NCBI RefSeq assembly: GCF_002699205.1
Contig: NZ_PABT01000036.1
Span: forward strand, 1 to 47,312
Reading direction: 5' to 3'
Length of the DNA stretch: 47,312 nucleotides
Origin: Allomuricauda sp.
GTDB lineage: Bacteria > Bacteroidota > Bacteroidia > Flavobacteriales > Flavobacteriaceae
Shown here: piece after piece, positions 17,908 through 24,730 of the stretch
How the letters are laid out: every line of letters starts with the position of its first letter
Position numbering within the stretch: the stretch's first letter is position 1
Program-made: the position numbers and the translations under genes
The notes under the pieces: model-generated
What the model was told of the DNA's origin: nothing
Seen by the model: the letters and a program-made list of their open reading frames with translations, nothing else
The model's database searches: none

Positions 17908-19297
17908 TGACAGTTGAGTTTTTAACTGCAGTTAGCACACTGGTCGTGGATTTTGATTCTGATGGTTTGTTGAAATTTCTAATAATCAGGCGGTTGCTCT
18001 TTTCATAGGTGAAATAGCTAACCGCCCAATTAAAACCAACCATCAATCTATTTCTAAAGCCACTTATGGACATTAAGTGTACGATAGACCATAATAACCA
18101 AGCGAAATAACCTCCAAATTTGAATTTGCCTAAATCGGCTACTGCTTTGCGTTTTCCTACGGTGGCCAATGAACCTTTGTCTTGATATTCGAAAGGTTTT
18201 GGGGCTTCGTTATTAATGATTTTTAATAATGATTTACCCAGCCATTTGCCTTGCTGTATAGCGGTTTGGGCTACTTGTGGATGCCCTTTTGGCCTATCAG
18301 TTGTAATTACGGCGGCTATATCACCAATCGCGAAAATGTTTCTGTAACCTTCAACCATTAGAAACGAATCGGTTTTAATACGGTTGCCTCTAACTACATA
18401 TTTTTTATCGATACCTTTTGGAAATTGGCCTTTTACACCTGCTGTCCAAACTAGATTCTTAGCTAAGATAACCTTGCCGCTTTTTGTAGTAACTCTATTG
18501 CCATCATAATTGGTGACGGATTCATTGAGTAGCACTTTTACATTCAAATCCTCTAAATATTTTAAGGTCTTCGATGATGCTTTGTCTGACATTGTACTTA
18601 ATAGTTCATCAAAAGCTTCTATCAAATAGATATTCATAATAGAAGAAGGGTATTCTGGGTAATCTTTAGGAAGGATGTACTTACAAAACTCTGCCAAGGC
18701 TCCTGCCATTTCCACACCTGCGGGACCACCACCTACAATGACGAAATTGGTCAGCGCATCACGTTCCTTGTCATCACAGGTAATAGCAGCCTGTTCTAAG
18801 TTTTGCAACATCATATGGCGAATGTTCAATGAATCTCGAATATCCTTCATTCCTAAACTGTTCTGGGCTACGGAATCCATACCAAAGAAATTGGTAGTCG
18901 TGCCCGTAGCAAGTACCAGATAATCATATTGAACCTTTCCTTTGGAAGTTATAAGTATATTTGATGAGGGTTGAATTTCCTCAACTTCGGCCAAGCGGAA
19001 TATTACATTATTATAGCCTTTAAATTGCTTTCTAAATGGAAAGACGATGCTGTCTGGCTCTAAGGCACTCGTTGCCACTTGGTAGAGCAATGGCTGAAAC
19101 TGATGAAAGTTGTTTTTGTCAAACAAAACTACTTGTACCTTTTTGTTCTTTAACTTTTCTACCAAGGCCAAACCTGCAAAGCCACCACCAACAATAACCA
19201 CGCGTGGATAATCGGTGTCCGGAAGACATATATCATCTGCAACGCTACAAACGGATTTTGGCATTTTATTATGAACGTGTTTATTTTCCATATTCAT
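17900..19297 (-). CDS. ndh: Type II NADH:quinone oxidoreductase (FAD-dependent, NDH-2)
   Basis: This protein of about 465 residues has an FAD-binding VVIVGGGFAGLALVEKL motif after a 40-residue N-terminal tail, a second NADH-binding FVIVGGGPAGVEMAGALAE motif mid-protein, the IFAIGDIA FAD-contact segment, and a C-terminal amphipathic/hydrophobic anchor (FAWLLWSIVHLMSISGFRNR). NDH-2 passes electrons from NADH to quinone without pumping and without Fe-S clusters. I chose ATG at 19295-19297 (MNMENK) over the more upstream TTG; ATG at 19291 is also possible. It is coupled to nhaA by an 8-base overlap and lies 30 bases downstream of a Usp gene. It is a plausible bypass for copper-damaged Fe-S respiratory enzymes. 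Confidence 0.92.
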   Translation of the reverse strand: MNMENKHVHNKMPKSVCSVADDICLPDTDYPRVVIVGGGFAGLALVEKLKNKKVQVVLFDKNNFHQFQPLLYQVATSALEPDSIVFPFRKQFKGYNNVIFRLAEVEEIQPSSNILITSKGKVQYDYLVLATGTTTNFFGMDSVAQNSLGMKDIRDSLNIRHMMLQNLEQAAITCDDKERDALTNFVIVGGGPAGVEMAGALAEFCKYILPKDYPEYPSSIMNIYLIEAFDELLSTMSDKASSKTLKYLEDLNVKVLLNESVTNYDGNRVTTKSGKVILAKNLVWTAGVKGQFPKGIDKKYVVRGNRIKTDSFLMVEGYRNIFAIGDIAAVITTDRPKGHPQVAQTAIQQGKWLGKSLLKIINNEAPKPFEYQDKGSLATVGKRKAVADLGKFKFGGYFAWLLWSIVHLMSISGFRNRLMVGFNWAVSYFTYEKSNRLIIRNFNKPSESKSTTSVLTAVKNSTVND

Positions 19298-19327
19298 TCT
19301 AGATTCTCTAGCTATAACCAAAGAGTT

Positions 19328-19789
19328 TTACCTTTCACTTTTATCCCTTGCTATCATAACCGAACATTTAGCGTGAGTTGCCAAGTATTGGGAAACTGAA
19401 CCTAATAACAGGCGTGAAAGCGCACCCTGACCTTGAGAGCCGACTACTATTAAATCGGCATCCCATTCTTCAGCCTTTTCAAGAATCACATTTTTGGGTG
19501 CTCCACTAACAACATTAGTAGTTATAGTAAGTGTTTTGTTCATACTCTTAAGAGTATCACTAGCATCCGAAACAATTTTGTCACCCAATTTTTTAGCACC
19601 ACTTATAAATTCTTCAAAATAATTGTTCAAGCTACCGCCGGTAGCCATCAGTTCTGGACCTATAGCTGTGGGAAATTCATAAACATTTATAATGCAAATC
19701 TCGGTACTTGCTGGCAAGGTTATTCTGTTAAGTTCCTTAACGGCTATTTTGCTGAAATCTGAACCGTCTATAGCCAATACTATCTTCAT
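19328..19789 (-). CDS. Universal stress protein, single UspA domain
   Basis: This 153-residue cytosolic protein is a canonical single Usp domain: N-terminal strand KIVLAIDGSDFSK, and the ATP-binding G-2x-G-9x-G-S loop in VVGSQGQGALSRLLLGSVSQ near 120-139, closing with the strand CSVMIARD. The intact ATP loop implies ATP binding, in contrast to the more diverged second half of the tandem Usp at 9651-10481. It follows the TRASH-like lipoprotein gene by 28 bases and precedes NDH-2 in the same run. It is likely a stress-survival accessory; its partner is unknown. Confidence 0.93.
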   Translation of the reverse strand: MKIVLAIDGSDFSKIAVKELNRITLPASTEICIINVYEFPTAIGPELMATGGSLNNYFEEFISGAKKLGDKIVSDASDTLKSMNKTLTITTNVVSGAPKNVILEKAEEWDADLIVVGSQGQGALSRLLLGSVSQYLATHAKCSVMIARDKSER

Positions 19790-19817
19790 ATTTTTATGTT
19801 TTATTAATAGAAATATC

Positions 19818-20336
19818 CTAAGCTTTGTTTTTATTTATAAAGTTTTGGGCATCTTGTTTTGTTGCGAAATAAAAGACACTCCCCTTATTTTTATCCTGAA
19901 CGATTACAGCGGTTGCCTTGTCTACTTTTGTATCATCGATTGGATTACTTCCAAACCGGACATTATCTATGTTTTTCTGAAGTTTTTCAACACAGCCTTG
20001 ACAGCACCCATAGTAAGTTGTGCCATCTACATCTATTGGTATTTGCTTTACCCCCATAAATCTGTCATTAACCATACAGACTTTATCGTTGGGTACAACT
20101 TCATAAGGTATTTGAAACGTAGTAACAGGATTAGTTTGAACGGGATTTGTTTTTGTGACTGTTAGCGTTGCTGTTTCGGCCTTTTCCTTCTTTTCGTTGG
20201 AACACGAGAGCAATACAATTGAGGCCAGAATCAAAAATAGAATACTTAATAATAGCTTGTAAATTCTTATATTTGGATTTACTGCTGTTACTACTACAGG
20301 TTCCTTTTTCTGTTGTTTAAAATGTCTTGATTTCAT
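19818..20336 (-). CDS. MlpB-like lipoprotein with TRASH-type metal-binding motif
   Basis: This 172-residue protein has a cytoplasmic basic N-terminus, a hydrophobic segment (YKLLLSILFLILASIVLL) and a lipobox-like LLSC, so it is probably a lipoprotein facing the periplasm. The mature domain carries KVCMVNDRFMG ... YYGCCQGCVEKL, a Cys-rich TRASH/YHS-like arrangement proposed to bind metals such as copper, and ends with a NosL-like stretch GSVFYFATKQDAQNFINK. It is similar to what is called MlpB in Bacteroidota, from memory. It sits between the lycopene-cyclase-domain protein (10 bases) and the Usp gene. A role as periplasmic metal sensor or chaperone is inferred from the cysteines and context. 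Confidence 0.75.
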   Translation of the reverse strand: MKSRHFKQQKKEPVVVTAVNPNIRIYKLLLSILFLILASIVLLSCSNEKKEKAETATLTVTKTNPVQTNPVTTFQIPYEVVPNDKVCMVNDRFMGVKQIPIDVDGTTYYGCCQGCVEKLQKNIDNVRFGSNPIDDTKVDKATAVIVQDKNKGSVFYFATKQDAQNFINKNKA

Positions 20337-20346
20337 TTTTAAATTT

Positions 20347-21057
20347 TTATTGATTTTTAGTTTTATTTAAGCTTATTAGTTTATGCCAATACAAATGTTC
20401 GTATAGACCAGACCAATACATCCCAAAGGTGAAGGCGAACAATAATTCTTCAATGGGAATTCCCAGAATAAGAATATGGGTTAGGTTGTCGAGATTCCAA
20501 TACAGCTCCACATATTGAGGATAGAACGGAAGTATACTTCCGAAATAAATGAAGTATAGAATGGTAAACAAGATTCCCCCAACCCAAATCTTTCTTTTTA
20601 AATCTGGACGACAGTATAGCGTGGATAAACCCCCAATAAATAAGGCTATAATGCCACAATAAATGTGATTGAGCGTTGTAAATAGTGCTAGGAAAAGGAA
20701 GACTACAGCAGGTATAAATAAGATATATTTATGCAAGCGATGTCTTCTTTGATTTCTTTCTGTTTGGTTTACTTTAACAAGGCTTTGCTTGAAAATTAGA
20801 TTGTAAAGCACCACGCCAATACCACCGATAGCAAAAGAAAAAATGAGACTTTCAATATCAAAACCTGTTTTTTCTGCTAAATCAAAAAGTGACGGTGGCA
20901 TCCAGTATTCTGGTACAAATAATGGTTCTGTCAAGCCAAAAGGCATAGTAATCAAGCTCATTTTGAGCATTTCTTTTCTTGATTGTTTTTTATAAAGAAA
21001 GATGCCCGCCCAAAGAGCAAGAATTATTAATGACCATATAAACCAGACAAATTGCAT
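20347..21057 (-). CDS. Lycopene cyclase domain-containing membrane protein
   Basis: This 236-residue integral membrane protein has about six to seven hydrophobic helices. It carries FGLTEPLFVPEYWMPPSLFDL near 40-60 and the PIEELLFAFTFGMYW segment near 200-214; the PxEE motif is the hallmark of the CrtYcd/heterodimeric lycopene cyclase domain. No phytoene synthase or desaturase is nearby, so carotenoid cyclisation may not be its function here. It could be a carotenoid- or quinone-modifying enzyme, or a membrane scaffold in metal stress. It has a strong Shine-Dalgarno (AGGAGGTG at 21065-21072), unusual in this window, suggesting high translation. It is 13 bases downstream of the DUF5676 gene. 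Confidence 0.82.
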   Translation of the reverse strand: MQFVWFIWSLIILALWAGIFLYKKQSRKEMLKMSLITMPFGLTEPLFVPEYWMPPSLFDLAEKTGFDIESLIFSFAIGGIGVVLYNLIFKQSLVKVNQTERNQRRHRLHKYILFIPAVVFLFLALFTTLNHIYCGIIALFIGGLSTLYCRPDLKRKIWVGGILFTILYFIYFGSILPFYPQYVELYWNLDNLTHILILGIPIEELLFAFTFGMYWSGLYEHLYWHKLISLNKTKNQ

Positions 21058-21064
21058 AAGGTTA

Positions 21065-21072
21065 CACCTCCT
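21065..21072 (-). promoter_or_regulatory. Strong Shine-Dalgarno site for the lycopene-cyclase-domain gene
   Basis: On the minus strand the sequence AGGAGGTG lies about 8-9 bases before ATG at 21057 and overlaps the stop codon of the upstream DUF5676 gene. Most genes in this window lack a recognisable SD, as is usual in Bacteroidota, so a full AGGAGG core stands out. Confidence 0.6.
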
Positions 21073-21349
21073 ATTTTTTAACTTTTAATTGAGCGTTGTA
21101 AAAAGCTCCTATGCAAGCGCCAATAAGCCATCCGAGAATGAAGGTTTGTACAATTCCTAAACCAGCTTCCCACAAGGGCACATCCATCCTAATTATACTT
21201 GTTGTGTCTAAGCCGTGTAAAAGGCTATTGAAAAAATCTATCGTTGCTTCCCTTCCTGCTGTTGACATCACTATCATACAGCCTAAGTAAATTAACGCTC
21301 CGGTAAGTCCGAAGGCAAAACCAAGTTTTTTTATGTTTAATAGGTACAT
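21071..21349 (-). CDS. DUF5676 family small membrane protein
   Basis: This 92-residue protein has two transmembrane segments (about 9-29 and 58-82). The start region NIKKLGFAFGLTGALIYLGC, the middle FNSLLHGLDTTSIIRMDVP and the glycine-rich second helix LGWLIGACIGAFYN match the DUF5676 family as I know it, which recurs next to copper resistance genes. Biochemical function is unknown. It lies in a train of five short genes (21071-22104) spaced 10-20 bases apart, implying co-translation with the SHOCT, HMA and His-rich proteins. Confidence 0.8.
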   Translation of the reverse strand: MYLLNIKKLGFAFGLTGALIYLGCMIVMSTAGREATIDFFNSLLHGLDTTSIIRMDVPLWEAGLGIVQTFILGWLIGACIGAFYNAQLKVKK

Positions 21350-21366
21350 ATTTTTATGATTTAAGA

Positions 21367-21585
21367 TTAGTTATCTGATTTTAAAATCTTTTTTGATTCT
21401 TCAAATTCTTCCTTTGATATTTCGCCTTTTGCAAAGCGCTTTTTTAAAATATCAAGTGGGTTGTCATTCTTTGTTTTTTGATATGGAATGTCTGTTGGGA
21501 TAAAGAATACCCAAGCCAAGAAAATAATCCATATTATCCACCATATAAGGTGCATACCTCCAAAGTGTCCGTCGTATAAATGCAT
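21367..21585 (-). CDS. SHOCT domain-containing membrane protein
   Basis: This 72-residue protein has one transmembrane helix (about 10-30, LIWWIIWIIFLAWVFFIP) followed by a C-terminal SHOCT motif (DILKKRFAKGEISKEEFEES, about 45-64), a short oligomerisation helix pair. Its N-terminus is His-rich (MHLYDGHFGGMH), possibly metal-binding on the outer face. It lies 17 bases upstream of DUF5676 and 19 bases after the HMA protein gene. Such SHOCT membrane proteins accompany heavy-metal clusters; the molecular role is unknown. Confidence 0.85.
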   Translation of the reverse strand: MHLYDGHFGGMHLIWWIIWIIFLAWVFFIPTDIPYQKTKNDNPLDILKKRFAKGEISKEEFEESKKILKSDN

Positions 21586-21604
21586 AATTGTTAGTTTTAA
21601 ATTG

Positions 21605-21823
21605 TTATTGATTTATTTTTGAAATTGTATATCCGTTAAGCTCATCAAGTTGCTTTTGTATGTCTTGAAGCGAGAGCGTTTCGTTCATAGAAATAATTGT
21701 GGCACCTTTTGGTGCTAAAAAAATCTCTACTTTTTCAATATTGGGATGGTCTTCCAATGTCTTCTTGACCCTAGCAACACATCCGCCACAACTGATTCCG
21801 CTTATTTGAAATTTTTGTTTCAT
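21605..21823 (-). CDS. HMA-domain copper chaperone (CopZ-like)
   Basis: This 72-residue cytosolic protein consists of one heavy-metal-associated ferredoxin-like domain. The metal site is Cys12-xx-Cys15 in GISCGGCVARVKKTL; the rest (IEKVEIFLAPKGATI...) fits the beta-alpha-beta pattern. CopZ proteins carry Cu(I) to P1B ATPases. The motif is SCGGC rather than the common TCxxC, a minor variant. It probably supplies copper to CopB and CopA at the two ends of the window. Confidence 0.9.
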   Translation of the reverse strand: MKQKFQISGISCGGCVARVKKTLEDHPNIEKVEIFLAPKGATIISMNETLSLQDIQKQLDELNGYTISKINQ

Positions 21824-21834
21824 TGCGTTTGATA

Positions 21835-22104
21835 TTAATGGTGTTGATGTTCTTTACTTTTATTTGTTGAACCATCATCAGACTTCTTTTGATTATGCTT
21901 GTGAGCGTTATGGTTCTCTTTGTTATGTCTGTGACCTCCGTGGCCGTGAGACCCGTGTGGTATAAATAGGTGAATAGCGAACATAAATAGTATGAAGATG
22001 AAAAGGGATGAGCCTCCACCTATACCAAAAGAAGGCGCTAAAAAAATGAATAGAAGTGGTAAGCCACAGCCAATAATCATCCATATCCAGTGATTGTTTT
22101 TCAT
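21835..22104 (-). CDS. DUF2933-like small membrane protein with His-rich tail
   Basis: This 89-residue protein opens with two hydrophobic helices (HWIWMIIGCGLPLLFIFLAP and SLFIFILFMFAIHLFI) followed by a hydrophilic tail loaded with histidines (HGSHGHGGHRHNKENHNAHKH, ending EHQHH). The helical start resembles DUF2933 proteins. The tail probably chelates copper or another soft metal at the membrane surface. It precedes the HMA chaperone by 11 bases in the same run. Confidence 0.7.
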   Translation of the reverse strand: MKNNHWIWMIIGCGLPLLFIFLAPSFGIGGGSSLFIFILFMFAIHLFIPHGSHGHGGHRHNKENHNAHKHNQKKSDDGSTNKSKEHQHH

Positions 22105-22127
22105 AATGGTTTAATGTTTAGATTTTG

Positions 22128-22643
22128 TTAGTGATGTGTAGTATGGTCATCTTTTTCCGAAGAACCCATCTTGTTCATTCCCTCCATATCCATTCCCTTG
22201 TCGCCCATCATCTTCATACAGGACTGCATACAATCTTCGCTCATCATTCCTTTTTTGTGCATCATTTGCATCATATTGCCCATCATCTTTCCATCCTTCA
22301 TCATTTCTTGCATCATAGTATGACGCCCCTGCATATTCTCCATCATTCCTTGCATCATATTTTTCATCATCATACTGTCTTTCATCATCATCTTCATACC
22401 CTGACCTTTCATCATATTGCCCATCATTTTTTTATTCCCTTGCATCATTTGCACTGCGTGTGGATTATCTTGCATTTGTTTCATAAAGGCAGACATATAT
22501 TCGTGATTTTCAGAAATGGCGTTGAAAATCTCGGTACGAGTTTGAGTATTTTCCAGTAATGCTTGGGTATTGGTGTCTTGTTTGCAACTGCTTAGACTTA
22601 AAAGTCCAATTGTGATTAAAAGAAAAAGTGTGTTTTTCATCAT
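22128..22643 (-). CDS. Methionine-rich lipoprotein, probable Cu(I)/Ag(I) binder
   Basis: This 171-residue protein has a signal peptide with lipobox LSSC near residue 20. After about residue 50 the sequence is dominated by Met clusters (MMGNMMKGQGMKMMMKD, MMMKNMMQGMMENM, MMHKKGMM) and contains a CMQSCMKMM motif and a His-rich end. Clustered Met ligands bind Cu(I) and Ag(I), so this is likely a periplasmic metal sponge or chaperone. Two adjacent ATGs (22643 and 22640) could serve as start. The reverse strand has a spurious His-rich frame that simply mirrors ATG as CAT. A perfect 11-bp inverted repeat lies just upstream. Confidence 0.8.
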   Translation of the reverse strand: MMKNTLFLLITIGLLSLSSCKQDTNTQALLENTQTRTEIFNAISENHEYMSAFMKQMQDNPHAVQMMQGNKKMMGNMMKGQGMKMMMKDSMMMKNMMQGMMENMQGRHTMMQEMMKDGKMMGNMMQMMHKKGMMSEDCMQSCMKMMGDKGMDMEGMNKMGSSEKDDHTTHH

Positions 22644-22674
22644 ATTTTGTTTTAAGATTATTATTTGTTTTTTA

Positions 22675-22718
22675 AACCCATTCCCCGAAATTTTTTTATT
22701 CTACTAAGGGAATGGGTT
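22675..22718. repeat. Perfect 11-bp inverted repeat between cytochrome and Met-rich genes
   Basis: Arms AACCCATTCCC (22675-22685) and GGGAATGGGTT (22708-22718) are perfect complements around a 22-base AT-rich loop. On the transcribed minus strand the stem is not followed by a T tract, so it is not a standard terminator. It lies in the 83-base gap, the longest intergenic gap inside this run, between the haem lipoprotein and Met-rich lipoprotein genes. It could act as an RNA processing or stability element or an operator. Confidence 0.6.
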
Positions 22719-22726
22719 ATCAGCTA

Positions 22727-23047
22727 TTAATTAGCAGATTTTAGAAACTCTTCAATCTTTTTGCTTTCCTTTTCCGTAAGATTTGCTCTTACTCGCATAT
22801 GTAGACTAATGGTTTCCCAATCTGTATCGTTATAATCTGAAGGCGAAGGTGCAATATGACATCTGTTACATACTTCGCCCCAAAGTTGAGCTCCTGATTT
22901 TTCTATTTTAAATTCTTGGTCACTATCTGCTACCTCTTTTTCTAGAACAGGCGTGTAAACTTCTTTTGTAGATGTACAAGCGACTATTGTTATTAGAACA
23001 ACAAGAATCGATGCCACAGTTACTGTAATTTTATGTATGCTTTTCAT
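22727..23047 (-). CDS. Monohaem cytochrome c-like lipoprotein
   Basis: This protein of about 106 residues starts at ATG 23045-23047 (MKSIHK), chosen because it gives a standard signal peptide and lipobox (LITIVAC); an upstream TTG would only add seven polar residues. The mature part has a CxxCH haem site (EVCNRCHIAPS) and a short C-terminal domain without an obvious Met ligand beyond SLHMRVR, which may provide it. It probably sits on the periplasmic or outer face. It directly follows the porin-like gene and forms a cytochrome-porin-cytochrome set with the genes at 23069-24658. Confidence 0.8.
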   Translation of the reverse strand: MKSIHKITVTVASILVVLITIVACTSTKEVYTPVLEKEVADSDQEFKIEKSGAQLWGEVCNRCHIAPSPSDYNDTDWETISLHMRVRANLTEKESKKIEEFLKSAN

Positions 23048-23068
23048 ATCTCTTGATTTATGATTCAA

Positions 23069-24229
23069 TTAAAATCCAATTGCCCAATGGATAAATAACC
23101 CATCAGTATTGGTAATACCATCTGCACCGTGGCCACCTTCAGTTTCGGTAGTTTGGTAACTTAGCTTTATTACTGAGCGCCAGCTTAACCAATAGTTGAG
23201 TCCAAAGGCATATTGAACTGATGCTTCTTCCCATTCTGCACCCTCGGGCGCATTAAAATCTGAGTAGCGCCCTACGAACTCTAATTTCTTCATAAAATCA
23301 CTTTCGACCATAGTAGGCCTGTAGCTTAGTTGCGCATAAAATGAGTTACTTTGATTATCGAACGAGTATTCTTCAGCGTCTCCATCTTCGTGGACTTCTA
23401 TAAAGGTTGCTGTATCTACATTAGAGTTATTGTATTGGGCTTTGATATCTACAATTCCTTTTAATGGCGATATAGGCTTTACATATGAAAAGTCTAGAGC
23501 AAAAAGAAAGGCGCCCACATCTTCATATTGAGAATCTTCTTCGCCAGTTCCGCTTGTCGAGTAGGCTGAAAACCCTAATTCTGCCGATGAATCCGAAAAT
23601 GGAAGTATTCCTATTCTACCACCATAGGCTTTAGCTAGGTTGTTATCTTCAAAATTTTCGAATTGTAAAATACCCGCTTCTTCAGGTTCTTCACTGCCAT
23701 CATTTAATCTTGGACCGTTAGTTGAGTAGATGGAATAATTAAGCCGTGGGCCTCCCAAATCAAATGCACCTCGAAGTTCTACGCCAATTCCAGAAGAGGG
23801 CGCGATACCATCGTGACCATATCCTAATGGTGCGTTAGGTAGTCGATTTATCCAGGCAGGGTGCAATCGTTCCATAAAGGTTCCGAATGGCAAGAGGAAT
23901 TTACCTGCTCTAACCGTTATATTTTTATTGAGCACGTACATCACATCGGCGTATTCAAGACCAATTTCCAATTCGTTTCCTTCTAATTTAAATTCTAATT
24001 CAGCTTCAAACATTAACCTATCCGAATGTTTGTAGAGAAAGATTGGTGCATAGGTTAAACCTAAGAATTTAGATTCTGCTTCATCATTGGAATCCATATA
24101 TTCAAACCCAGTATGTCCGTAACCACGTAACATAAATTGGGTTTTACTCGGTTCGAAAGTGTTGTATGTTTGACCATAAAGTTGATAGCCAAAAACAAAC
24201 ACGAAAAGTGATAAGATTAGCTTTTTCAT
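23069..24229 (-). CDS. Outer-membrane porin-like beta-barrel protein
   Basis: This 386-residue protein has a signal peptide (KKLILSLFVFVFGYQLYG) and alternating amphipathic strands throughout, ending in an aromatic residue (HWAIGF) as expected for BAM substrates. Strand turns such as AGKFLLPFGTFMERLHP are reminiscent of OprP/phosphate-selective porin-like proteins. The channel's substrate is unknown. It is coupled to the upstream cytochrome gene by a TAATG overlap at 24227-24231. The pairing with two haem proteins invites comparison with porin-cytochrome conduits, but each has only one haem motif, so that is speculative. Confidence 0.75.
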   Translation of the reverse strand: MKKLILSLFVFVFGYQLYGQTYNTFEPSKTQFMLRGYGHTGFEYMDSNDEAESKFLGLTYAPIFLYKHSDRLMFEAELEFKLEGNELEIGLEYADVMYVLNKNITVRAGKFLLPFGTFMERLHPAWINRLPNAPLGYGHDGIAPSSGIGVELRGAFDLGGPRLNYSIYSTNGPRLNDGSEEPEEAGILQFENFEDNNLAKAYGGRIGILPFSDSSAELGFSAYSTSGTGEEDSQYEDVGAFLFALDFSYVKPISPLKGIVDIKAQYNNSNVDTATFIEVHEDGDAEEYSFDNQSNSFYAQLSYRPTMVESDFMKKLEFVGRYSDFNAPEGAEWEEASVQYAFGLNYWLSWRSVIKLSYQTTETEGGHGADGITNTDGLFIHWAIGF

Positions 24230-24658
24230 TATTTCAGGGTTCTTAAATAGTTAATAAGTTCCCAGCGTTTTTTCTCTGGGATTGAGGTTTTGTATGAGGG
24301 CATAGGTGAACGGCCTTGTTCTATCTTCCAGAAAATTGCTCCATCTGATTGTGATTGAAAAATTTCACTCGTTAAATCCGCTGGTTTCGGTTTAAGCCCT
24401 GTCCCGCCCATACCATCACCTTTCCCTTTAGGGCCGTGGCAAACAAAGCATAGCATTTTATATATTTTCTTTCCAGATGCGGTAGCTTTCGCATCGCCTT
24501 TCAATGGATTCTTGATTTTATCGGCACTTGCAGGTGCGACCCATTTGTCTTGCGATATAGCCTCATATCCACTATTAGGCGCTTTAGTAAAACTCATAAG
24601 CAGGATGAATAACAGCCCTACAAGAGTGATAATGGATAGATTTTTTTTTTGTTTTCAT
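24229..24658 (-). CDS. Secreted c-type cytochrome with frameshifted signal peptide (poly-A tract)
   Basis: The mature protein (about 120 residues) has a CxxCH haem site in MLCFVCHGPKGKGDG and a candidate axial Met in SPMPSYKTSIPEKKRW, a class I cytochrome c. The uninterrupted frame only starts at 24597, inside a hydrophobic segment. The missing start is upstream: ATG at 24656-24658 followed by AAAAC and ten A's. With nine A's the reading would be MKTKKNLSIITLVGLL, then FILLMSFTKA, a textbook signal peptide running into the frame; with ten it is out of frame. So the gene carries a one-base insertion in a homopolymer: a sequencing error, a real null, or slippage. The stop is coupled to the porin start. 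Confidence 0.75.
24641..24650 (-). repeat. A10 homopolymer causing the cytochrome frameshift
   Basis: The minus strand reads C, then ten A's, then TCTATCC, at codons 3-6 of the cytochrome gene. Nine A's would restore one open frame with a complete signal peptide. Long A tracts are prone to replication and transcriptional slippage and also to sequencing error. Confidence 0.7.
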
Positions 24659-24696
24659 AATAATTGATTTAAGTTGTCATTAAATTTAAGTGTAAA

Positions 24697-24713
24697 GCAG
24701 ACCATCAATCTGC
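24697..24713 (-). terminator. Weak hairpin downstream of the araC-type gene
   Basis: GCAGA (24697-24701) and TCTGC (24709-24713) pair around a 7-base loop, and on the minus strand the stem is followed by TTTACACTTAAATTT. The stem is only five bases, so this is at best a weak terminator or a chance repeat. Confidence 0.25.
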
Positions 24714-24730
24714 ATAACTTTCGTTCTTAT

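Noticed and set aside
22125..22559. A 144-residue His-rich frame on the plus strand opposite the Met-rich lipoprotein
   Set aside because: It arises because ATG (Met) codons read as CAT (His) on the other strand. The minus-strand frame has a signal peptide and lipobox, so the plus frame is a mirror artefact.
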